Translations under genes and position numbers: made by a program
The notes under the pieces: model-generated
Database searches by the model: none
What the model was told of the DNA's origin: nothing
Seen by the model: only the letters and a program-made list of their open reading frames with translations
Source: Tretioscincus oriximinensis
Lineage: Eukaryota > Chordata > Lepidosauria > Squamata > Gymnophthalmidae
NCBI GenBank assembly: GCA_022410635.1
Contig: JAJVDF010000364.1
Span: 879,216-943,215, forward strand
Direction of reading: 5' to 3'
Length of the DNA stretch: 64,000 bases
Shown here: in pieces, positions 55,776 through 64,000 of the stretch
Layout: each line of letters begins with the position of its first letter
Position numbering within the stretch: the first letter of the stretch is position 1

Positions 55776-55844
55776 TGTAGTGGAAATTGCAGTAGTGGCT
55801 TAAGTGACTGCAGTGGTTTGAGATTGCAGTGGCAGGCACATTGG

Positions 55845-56225
55845 TACTTATATCCCAGCCTATATCTAAAAGTGCCAGGTTGTTGTTTGGTACTACTGAC
55901 TGATTCCTGGTTGACTCATGGGAACGCAATGGAAACGTTTAGGCAGTTTTCTTGGCAAAATTATAGGCGTAGTTTATAATATTATGCATTTTTATCCCAA
56001 CCTGTACCTGAAGGTGTCAGCTGGGTTACAACAGTAAAACACACTTAAAATAATAGGGAGAAGCTCTCTTCAGCCAAAAGACAAGGTAAATAGATGCATC
56101 TTCAGAACCTTTGAAATGAAGATGCTGATGGAAGTTTGCCATTTCCTACGTTGAAGGAGAGGCTGGAGATTCAACTTGCAACCCTCCACCCTCCAGAAGT
56201 TTGCTATATCATTGAGTTACAGCCA
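55845..56225 (-). mobile_element. L2-type tail and tRNA-like SINE head, inverted
   Basis: 55975-56110 resembles the inverted L2 tail ('caacctgtacctgaaggtgt', 'aatagatgcatcttcag'). 56113-56225 reverse-complements to 'agtggctgtaactcaatgat' and 'gagggttgcaagttgaatct', resembling A and B boxes. Sequence at ~55880-55960 may be a separate insertion. Confidence 0.4.
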
Positions 56226-57349
56226 CTCCCAAGCCCAGGACTGAGACAGTCCATAAAACTCTGTAAAGAATAAACAGCTTAATAGAAACTGAAAGCTCTC
56301 ACTTAAGGTAATGTATCTGCTAAGTTCGAAATTCTGATAACTACTAGACATCTCTTGGTCAAGAAGATGTGCGTGTGAGTTGTGATTTATAGAACCTACC
56401 AAGAATATTGTTTATAGGCAGGTACATTCCTGTCAAGGCAAGCCCTGAGAATATGTCAGAGAATTCATTCTGAAATCCTGATCCTACACATGCTTATCAC
56501 ACGAACCCGGTGACTGATAGGGCAGCTAAGGTGAGTAGGCAGCTGTGCAGAGGCGGGTTCTTGAATGTAGTATTTCTCCTTTAATTAGCTCTTTGAACCA
56601 TTGGTTCAGTATTGAGCAACAATCTTTTACTGGCTGATGTTGACAATGACAATTCCAAAAGCTCCATCTCATGGAGAACAGTAGCAGTGGTACCTTGCTA
56701 AGGCTGTCTTCATATACACTTTTACAATAAGAAAACTCCCTTGAGATGCCTGAGAGGTGATCTTCAGGGAAACTTTTTCACATGCAATCTGCCCTCTCTT
56801 CTGCCATGAATGCTCTAGGTTTAAAATGGGCAGATTAGAACCATGGCATCACTAAGGGGGTGCAAGAGAGGCCTTCATCCTGGACAGGGGATGGGGGAAG
56901 GGCACAAATGGACCACACACACCTTCCCTTGACTCCAACCAGTAATAAAAAGCCTTCACTTGATGATGATGATGATGATGATAATTTATTTATATTTATA
57001 CCCTGCTCTATATCTTTTATTTATAGACATTTATTTATAGATATAGACATCAATAGATAATTTTTAACTGTATCCCAATTTTGTTTGACTTGCGTCACTT
57101 TATGTATATTGTTGCTGTTATTAATTCTACTATTCCTAATTCCCACCACCNTTTTTTGAATGAAATATTCTTGCCATTCATTTACCGTTCACTTAGAAAT
57201 ATTTTTCCATTCTTTCAAGAGTGTAATCTGAGCACAACTTATCATATATTCAATAATATTTTTAACTTGAATATTTCCCAGTTGGTTTTGAGCTAGTAGA
57301 AAAAGTACAATTTTTTCTGTTAAGACTAAGTTGTTGTTATATTTTGTTT
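56226..57349. other. Unassigned stretch with (GAT)n
   Basis: (GAT)7 at about 56961-56982 is followed by a tiny L2-like tail ('atttataccctgctctatat'). The rest is A/T-rich without a recognised family. Confidence 0.4.
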
Positions 57350-58195
57350 ATTTCCTTCTGGATTTTCTGCCCTATATCTGAAGGTCTCAGGGAGCCCTTC
57401 AAACCAACAGTTACAAAATTAGCATATTAAAACAGTGACAAAAGCATACCTGAAGGTGGAAAGAAAAACAGTATTTCTTCAACCAAAAGCCAGGTTGAAG
57501 AGATGCATCTTAAGAGATCTTCTAAAAGTGTGCAATGAGGATGAGAGATACACCTTAAAGGGGAGACTATTCCATAGATTGGGGGAAATCTCCAAGAAGG
57601 CTGTACCCCAGTTCCCACTCCATTGGCTGTTGAGAGGAGTGGTACAACCAGGTGGGCCCACCGGCAGATCTTAAAGCTTGGGCAGGTTGGTATGGGAGAA
57701 GGTGTTCCTTTAGGTATTTGGGGCCCAAGTTATTTAGGGCCTTATAAATTAAAGTTTAACTACTTGAATGTACTTGGTAGTGAATTGGCAGCCGGTGAAG
57801 CTCTTTTGAGACTGGCATCATGTGTCATTCTGGTCAGTCATTCTGGTCAACAGTCTAGCTGTTGCATTCTGCACCAACTGCAGCTTCCAAACTGTTTTCA
57901 GGCTTAGCCCCATATAGAGCATGAATTACTGTGACTAATCATCCCTGTTCACTAGCAAACCAGATGTAACTGGAAGTAAGCACCCCTGGCCACCACCTCC
58001 ATCTGACTTTCAAGAGTCAGTGCAGAGTCCAGAAGTCCCCCCAAATTTCACACCCATCCCTTATTCTATCAATTCTACTCCATCAAAGACAGTGTGCCTC
58101 TTCCCTTCACAAACCCGGGATGCTCCAACACACAGCACCTCCATTTTGTATGGATTCATCCTCAATTTGGTTTTGAGAGCACTGGGAGAAGGAAA
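57350..58195 (-). pseudogene. L2-type LINE ORF2 remnant, decayed
   Basis: The reverse complement aligns with the 20054 copy: 'atggaggtgctgtgtgttgg' (TEVLCVG region), 'gtgcagaatgcaacagctag' (VQNAAAR region), 'taaataacttgggccccaaa' (LNNLGPK) and 'tctcttcaacctggcttttg' (HLFxLAF). The left end has the L2 tail 'ccctatatctgaaggtctca'. Several deletions and stops break the frame, including loss of most of the RLDYCNALY region. Confidence 0.85.
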
Positions 58196-58602
58196 CCCCC
58201 ATCCTTGCCTGCTAGTTGCATCTGCTATGATGTGCTAGCAGCGAAGGGAGGGGCTTTCCCCTGTTCCTTGCATGTATCAGAGCCAAAATTAAGGGTTAGG
58301 ATAGGAGAGAGATTGCTGGATGCTTCTTTGGCTTGGGGATGTGTGGCAAATGCATTGTTCTGCCCTTGGATTAGAGATAGGTGGCACCAGGAAAACCGTT
58401 ACTATTCTGAGGTGCTTTGAAGGCATTTTTTTGGACTATTTGTGAATGCAACCAAAAATCAGGGGGTTTGACTAGGAGCTCCTAGTTTAAGACTGTAGCC
58501 CTTTCTGTTTTTTATGTGAGACAAAAACCATTAACACTAAAGTGTGTTTCAGCCTTGCTTCTCTCTCAATGATGCTGCTGCTGAAATCATATGCAGTATA
58601 AT

Positions 58603-58838
58603 TTTATTTATTTATTTGTCTTATATCCTGCCCTATACCCAAAGATCTCAGGGCAGGCAACCAAAGGGTGGTGCACATAGCTTTTGTTGCTTTCTCCACA
58701 ACAGATGCCCGGTGAAGTAGGTGGGGATGAGAGAAGTCAGGGTCACCCAGCTGGGTTTCATGGAGGAGTGGGGAATTGAACCAGGAGTCTACCAGATAAG
58801 ACACCAACACTCTAACCACCGCACCAAACTGGCTCTCT
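58603..58838 (-). mobile_element. Sauria-type SINE head fused to L2-type tail
   Basis: The reverse complement starts GGTGCGGTGGTTAGAGTGTT (A box region), then 'cctggttcaattccccactc' (B box), 'agctgggtgacc' and 'ccccacctacttcaccgggc'. It ends not with the Bov-B-like tail but with 'gccctgagatctttgggtat', 'agggcaggatataag' and (AAAT)n. Confidence 0.8.
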
Positions 58839-59104
58839 AACCTTCTTGTCACTTTACCCTTTCCAATTTCACAATTATTTTTAGGGATCATTTAAAGGCT
58901 TTTGTGCACCTTTTCCAATTCCACAATATTCTTTCTAAGGTATCATGTATTGTAAACTGAAGACTTACAAAGAGACAAAATTACATTTGTTGATTTATTT
59001 TTTATTTCCTTCCTAATTACACTTAACACTGAATTAGATTTTTGCATTGCTGGTGCACACTGGAATGTTACTTTTATTGAGATGGTCACCAAAACCCCAC
59101 AGTT

Positions 59105-59270
59105 CCTTTCCTCATAAGAACCTAAGAAGAGCCATATTGGACCAGGCCACAGCCCATCAAGTCCAGCATTCTGTCTCACACAGAGGTCCACCAGATGCAC
59201 CTGGGCAGTCTGAACAGAGGAAAGCAAAATATGCACCTGTTCATGACTCCCTGCAAATGATATTTCAAGA
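59105..59270 (-). mobile_element. L3/CR1-like LINE 3' end
   Basis: The plus strand reads 'aagaacctaagaagagccat', 'cagcattctgtctcacacag' and 'ccaccagatgcacctgggca', the inverse of the 3' UTR seen at 300-420. Confidence 0.75.
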
Positions 59271-59816
59271 TTGGGGTGAAAGTGGAGCTGGTTTTTTTAA
59301 AAAAAAATTATTTGCAATTCCTTGATTTATTTGCCTGCAAAATATTACTACATCTGAATATTGTCCTTGTTTCTTTTAAAGTCCTCCAAGGCATTTATGA
59401 ATGAATGGCTGAGCCAAGTGTATGAGTATAAATATCACAAAGATAACATATACAAAGGGAAGACACAGTAGAAAATTGCCAGGGCCCATGGGAAACACTC
59501 CAAAATGTTCCACAGTAGGGATTTACAGACATTTATAGCTTTGTCTAGACTTAGATTTAAAAGGGTAAGCTTGGTATGACAAACAAGGCTCCATACCATA
59601 CTTCTCCTTTGTAAACATCCATTTCAGGATAAAACGTCTGTCCTCAAATGACTCCTTATTCTCGAAGAACTAGAAAAATAAAACTGATCTGGACAGGGTT
59701 CATTCTAAGGACACTTAGATAATAATGAGTTGGAAAATTCAAGGAGGCTGGTGAGTTCTACCATCCTACCAACTGAATCTCCAATCTCCCAGACTGCAGG
59801 TAAGTAATCTCAGTGT
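59271..59816. other. Unassigned non-coding stretch
   Basis: No supported feature was seen. Confidence 0.4.
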
Positions 59817-59993
59817 AGGCACAAATGTCTCAGTTGCTAAGAAGATGGTCTTCCATCTGGGTGATGGGGTTTTGAACTCCTGTGTTGGACGTGGGGATAG
59901 AATAAGATGTAAGCCTTCGGGTGAAAATTAACCCTGTAAGCCACTCTGGAAAAGAGCTGGGTATAAAAACTCGATTCTTCTTCTACACGACTA
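59817..59993 (+). mobile_element. tRNA-derived SINE with internal deletion
   Basis: The head 'gtctcagttgctaagaagat' and 'gatggggttttgaactcctg' joins directly to 'gtaagccttcgggtgaaaat' and the tail 'gagctgggtataaaaactcg' plus (TTC)n. About 110 bp of body is missing. Confidence 0.75.
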
Positions 59994-60187
59994 GTTACTT
60001 TTTTGGTGATGATACCTATGATGATGACTGCACTCCACATGATAATGGAGTTTCCATAGTACACTGGATTATTCTTTATCTGATGTTTTGTGAAATTGTT
60101 CTGCAGCCAGGGAGGAGAGAAGGGTTATCACTTTTTAACCTGATTACGCCAGGTTACCTTGAGAAGATGCTAGCACAGGACAATGCA

Positions 60188-60312
60188 GAATCACTGACTG
60201 GGCATGCTCAATATTTACTCCTTGGTTAGTTGTCACTGGCTGAGCATGCTCAGTATTTATGTCCTGATTGGTTTCTACTGGTTCCACCTGGATGTACAGG
60301 TACATATGATGA
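60188..60312 (+). repeat. Dispersed repeat V, copy 2, with internal doublet
   Basis: 'gactgggcatgctcaatatt' and 'ggctgagcatgctcagtatt' are spaced ~43 bp. The flanks ('ggttagttgtcactg', 'aggtacatatg') match 48394-48535. Confidence 0.55.
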
Positions 60313-60489
60313 CTGCATCCCTCAATCCTTTTCCACATTTTCGATTTTAACACTTGAGCATGACTCTGGCTCTGATCATACATCTACTTTTTAATTGTAG
60401 ATGTAAACTTAAATTTATTAAGCTTTAACTGATTTAGCCACAGGCTCCCAAAAGAGAGGTAAGGGAAAGCACAAGAGGAAACAGCTCTC

Positions 60490-60810
60490 ACTTTACTCTA
60501 TAAAGCTAATGGGTAGAAGAGTTAGAAAGGACAAGAGGAATATTCTTTTAAATTAGAGAATCATCAGTCTATGGAATTTACTTCCAAAAGAGGTGGTGAC
60601 AGCTACCAGCCTAAAGAGCAAATTCACGGCAGCTGCATGTATCAATATTTTTTAGTATGGATGTCTTGGTGATGCCTCTAAGTATAGAGGACATTTCCTC
60701 TAAATGCCTTTTACAAGGAACTGAACGCAGGTGAAGGGTTTGCATCCATCTTCTGTTTAAAGCCAACTGATGAATCGAATTCAGCATGGTTCCCCTCATG
60801 TTCTTATGNT
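60490..60810 (+). mobile_element. L3/CR1-like LINE 3' end
   Basis: 'gctaatgggtagaagagtta', 'tttacttccaaaagaggtgg' and 'cccctcatgttcttatg' follow the usual order. The minus-strand frame over it has no recognised domain. Confidence 0.7.
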
Positions 60811-61467
60811 GGGAAGTTCTCAAATAATAAGCAATAATTAGATAATAAAGTCGATAATTATCTGTACATTTTTTTCCCCTTGAAACTGGGGCCCATGGGA
60901 AGAATCGCAGAGTTTGATCGATGTATTTATAGAAAGAAGAAGAAACCTGGCAGGCGTAAGACATTCCATTCCTGGTGCAAAAGGAGGAGGGAAAGGTGAG
61001 CAGGAAAAGAGGAATAATTGCCATGACATCATCCTTTCATATTTTCTCATACCTAGGTGGGGTACATTTTTGTCACTCAAAAATTACCATGCAAAAGAAT
61101 CAATGAAAACCACCTACAAACACTCCTATAGGAAAAGTTCAATTTAATTTTTAATGTTCCTTTCTTATTTTATTCCTTGAATACCATGTACAATTTCCAG
61201 AAATCTCTGGTATAGAATCCAAGAAGGAAACAAAAATGCAAATATTAGCTTATTTATTTTCAGTGGGAATATTGAGGGACAACTGTAGTAGATTGCCTCA
61301 CATTGGAGTTTCTTAAGCAAATGCAACATCTACATAGTCCCATTATGGTGCTTTAAATATGCCATGAGGGCATAGGGTCTTCTCAACACTAGCCCTTCAT
61401 CACACGTTCTTTGGGCAGGGAGAGCACAAGGTTTACTCATATATGCATTTCTTCTGACACCATGCCA
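60811..61467. other. Unassigned non-coding stretch
   Basis: No supported feature was seen. Confidence 0.4.
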
Positions 61468-62035
61468 GGTAAAAAATATATTGTGGAACTGGAGAAGGTG
61501 CAGAAAAGGGCAACAAGAATGATCAAAGGCCTGGAGCACCTCCCTCACGAAAATGGACTGTAATATCTGGGCCTCTTCAGCTTTGAAAGATGACCTGATT
61601 GAAGTGTATAAAATCATGCATGAGATGAATAAGTTGAAGAGAGAAAAACTATTTTCTCTATCACACAATACTAGGACCAGGGGGCATTCCTTGAAACTGA
61701 TGGGCAGAAGAGTGTGGACAGAGAAAGGAAAATATTTTTTTCATCCAGAAGTCATCAGCCTATGGAATTTATTTCCAGAAGAGGTGATGGTAGGATTAGA
61801 TACGTTCATAGACACCAGTAACTACTAGGATGGATCTTTTGATACTGCCTCTGGGATATAGCAACAGGCAGGATTCCTAAAATACCATTTGCAGGGAGTT
61901 GAGAACAGGTGAAGATTTTGCCTTCTGCTTGAAACTGCCCAGATGCAATTGGTGGGCCACTGTGGAAGACAATACGCTGGACTAAATGGGCCCTGGCCCA
62001 ATTCAGCAGGGCTCCTCTTAGGTTCTTATGTTCTC
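61468..62035 (+). mobile_element. L3/CR1-like LINE, longest ORF2 C-terminal copy
   Basis: Coding begins as ELEKVQKRATRMIKGLEHLP, a signature of the CR1-clade ORF2 C-terminus. It continues after a stop as LGLFSFE and then DDLIEVYKIMHEMNKL, RTRGHSLKLMGRR and SLWNLFPEE to about 61828. The 3' UTR ends 'cagggctcctcttaggttct'. The endonuclease and RT catalytic parts are absent, and a stop near 61560 plus a small deletion break the frame. Confidence 0.85.
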
Positions 62036-62116
62036 TCTAAGTATAAATCCTGTTCTAGTGCTTTGATTATTTTATTCTTACCTTATCTTAATATCCAACT
62101 GAACAATTATTAATGG

Positions 62117-62350
62117 TAGTCAATTTCAGAGAAATAGCCGTGTTAGTCTAGCAGAAAGTCCAGCAAAGGAGCTAGCAGCACTTTGAGACTAACTTGAGAA
62201 AAGTGGTGGTCTTCTCCCATACACATTTTCCTATAAATACCTGACCTTGACATTAGTCTCTCAGCATCTGAAGAAGTAGACCTGTCTATGAAAGCTTATG
62301 CCAACCACTTTTCTCAAGTTAGTCTCAAAGTGCTGCTAGCTCCTTTGCTG
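62117..62350 (+). mobile_element. Family H head-to-head dimer with hammerhead-like core
   Basis: Perfect 12 bp duplications aattattaatgg (62105-62116, 62351-62362) bound a 234 bp element. Its first part holds 'agcaaaggagctagcagcac' and 'tttgagactaacttgagaaa', and the last part is the exact inverse, giving a ~50 bp near-perfect hairpin. Inside, CTGAAGA (62268-62274), stem GTAGAC/GTCTAT (62276-62281, 62284-62289) and GAAA (62290-62293) match the hammerhead core. They are followed by a GC-TTAT-GC mini-stem. The base after that mini-stem is C where an active ribozyme would need U. Confidence 0.65.
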
Positions 62351-62362
62351 AATTATTAATGG

Positions 62363-63596
62363 GTGTCCAAGCAGTAATTGCATTTGGGTTAAAGTGGCAG
62401 GATTACACAAACTGGGTAATGGCAAATTAGTGTCAATGTGTAGCAGATCAAGGGTGCTTTCAGATGAGATATTTTTCATGCTATGATGATGTTACTATGT
62501 GAGATTGTGGGGTTCCAGCAGCAGTAGTGTTAGGAAAGTGCAGTATTCTGATTTTTCTTCCTATTATTTGTATACTGGTTCCTTAATGGGGAATGGTATC
62601 CTCTCATTAGGACTAAGTTGCAAAGACAGAACTGCAATATTTTTCTAGTCTTACTGCCCCACCTTCTATGATTTGACCTTTTGTTATGTTTCATAAAAAT
62701 AAAATAAATGAAAAGTAAGTACAGTCTATATACTTTGTATTACTTTTTCTGCTCTTACGCAAGAGCAAAGAATGCAAATTTGCCTTTCTGCATAATTTCA
62801 TTCAGCAGATTGCTAAGAATACGTACCCTGTGAAACCAAGGTACAGAAACAGGTCAACCACTAATTTAACCACAAAGGGAAATGTGTTCAGAAGTCAAAA
62901 GCCCAGCTAGAAAGCTGAGCTTATCCGTGTCAGAGATTTCTCTTTCCTGAGGTGAAAGAATTTTGTTTCCATTGTATCTGTTCATTGCCATGACTGCTCT
63001 CTTTCTCATGTGAAATAGAAAAGTACAAAAAGAAAAGAAAAGAGGTGCCAGGCAACCATGTATTTTCAAACCATATTTAATTTAAGATCCTTTCTGCATG
63101 CAGCCTTATTGTGGATATCAACCATATGCTGATGACAAGCTCTGGGTGGGGTCTTCTATGTCTGCACCTGTAAAAAAGACAGCAGATTCCTATGTGGGGA
63201 TATAATCCAGAATAACACCCAATGCAGAAAAGGACTAAGTGTAAACCTGACCATTTCAGAGATGCTATGTCAATGGAAAATGCCAGCTGCCAAGGAGGGA
63301 AGAATGAACACATGATTTGCTGATGATATCTCAGAAGGATCTTGTTATCAGACTGGTGAATCTGTCACTAAAGACTGTAAGAGCCACAGCAACTAGAACA
63401 ATAGCAGGAAGAGAAACTTTCCAAATGCTGTGCTGAACTACATTACTCTAATCTAGGGAAGGACTTTTCTTAGGTTCTTACATACTTGGACCTGTTAGGT
63501 ACAGGACATTGGATGGCATCTAGGCTGGAGGCAAGTGTATCCTGTGGAAGAAATTATTGAGCTATAGTTGCTATCAAACCAAGTCAATAGGGCAAT
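62363..63596. other. Unassigned non-coding stretch
   Basis: 'gggtgctttcagatgagat' (62455) and 'cttcctattatttgtatact' (62560) loosely resemble 30750-30860 and may mark another dispersed repeat. A weak L3-like terminus ('ttcttaggttcttacat') lies near 63467. Confidence 0.35.
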
Positions 63597-63949
63597 CAGC
63601 GGCGGCTGGTGCAGTTTGAGGTTGGGGGGGGCGCAGGTTCCTCCAGCCTTGGCAAAGTTAGGAATGCAGCTGGGAGGAGGCACATTCAAGCACTTACTGG
63701 TCTCTCTCTCAGTCTGAAAGTTGAATGTCAATACAAAATGGCAATTCTATGGAGATGAGAGAGAGACTGTAGCCCCTCCTAGGCAGCCCTCCCATTGCTT
63801 CTGGGATTGGTGACCCTTTTTGTCCATTAAAAAAGCTGCCTTGAGCTTTTTGATTGGTTTGCCGTTCCTCTATGAAAGGAGATTTTATAATTGATTTTAA
63901 TCTCTGAGTGTTCACCGAACCCCATGAACACAGTGGCCAGCCACCACCG
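63597..63949 (+). mobile_element. hAT-like MITE, complete copy
   Basis: Termini CAGCGGCGGCTGG and reverse-complement CGGTGGTGGCTGG. Flanking octamers agggcaat (63589-63596) and agggcaac (63950-63957) match at 7 of 8, the hAT duplication size. It is 353 bp and non-coding, with a second copy at 53834-54235. Confidence 0.75.
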
Positions 63950-64000
63950 AGGGCAACTGTAAGAAGTGATAGAATTGAGCTGTACCTAGAGGGCTAGGAT

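Noticed and set aside
60611..61024. 137-codon minus-strand frame
   Set aside because: It runs antisense across an L3/CR1-like 3' UTR and has no recognised family.

Overview
The window looks like non-coding nuclear DNA from a squamate reptile, most likely a lizard. No cellular protein-coding gene, rRNA gene or functional tRNA gene could be supported. The squamate call rests on the repeats. There are many copies of tRNA-headed SINEs ending in a Bov-B-like 3' tail followed by (TTC)n, which resemble the Sauria/Squam1 SINEs of lizards and snakes. They sit beside decayed CR1, L3-like CR1 and L2 LINEs, an L1 3' end, and many short non-autonomous DNA transposons. Scattered single Ns and one 75-base N run (12682-12756) point to a draft short-read assembly. 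Repeat names come from remembered family features and were not checked by a search.

Layout. 1-12 kb: L3/CR1-like 3' ends (about 60-420, 5960-6250, 6470-6900, 10515-11640), a long-TIR element (1073-1719), two copies of a ~400 bp mobile family (3482-3890, 7446-7960), SINEs, a hAT-like MITE (10099-10285), and a 709 bp insertion with ~100 bp inverted arms (10583-11291). 12-19 kb: a GAA tract grown from a SINE tail (12585-12850), a 440 bp pyrimidine-rich tract (15103-15545), and a SINE split by a 299 bp foldback element with an 8 bp target duplication (17551-18100). 20-28 kb: the longest open LINE remnant (L2-type, 20054-20960), a foldback hAT-like element (22144-22690), an (ATT)n tract, an unidentified 132-codon reading frame (22963-23361, minus), a mariner-type MITE (23583-23820), a CR1 end, and a nested SINE. 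28-41 kb: mostly sparse, with a CpG-richer patch (about 32285-32520), nested SINEs, L2 tails, and foldback elements at 34189-34366 and 38929-39121. 41-54 kb: an L1 3' end with a 16 bp target duplication (41390-41826), further mobile-family copies, a GC-rich double-hairpin element (47588-48034), and a third compact foldback copy (51854-52051). 54-64 kb: SINEs, a minus-strand L2 remnant (57350-58195), L3 ends, a 234 bp head-to-head hairpin repeat (62117-62350), and a complete hAT-like MITE (63597-63949).

The window therefore records nested insertion history rather than a gene pathway. Target duplications can be read for about a dozen insertions, and several give a clear order (SINE first, then MITE). 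The most interesting signal is a small repeat family whose conserved stem-loop matches the conserved core of a hammerhead ribozyme (CUGANGA, stem II, GAAA). One copy is a head-to-head dimer with a 12 bp target duplication, one is an 88 bp unit with a 9 bp duplication, and a related core lies in the 709 bp insertion. This would fit Penelope-like or retrozyme-like short retroelements, but it remains a hypothesis.
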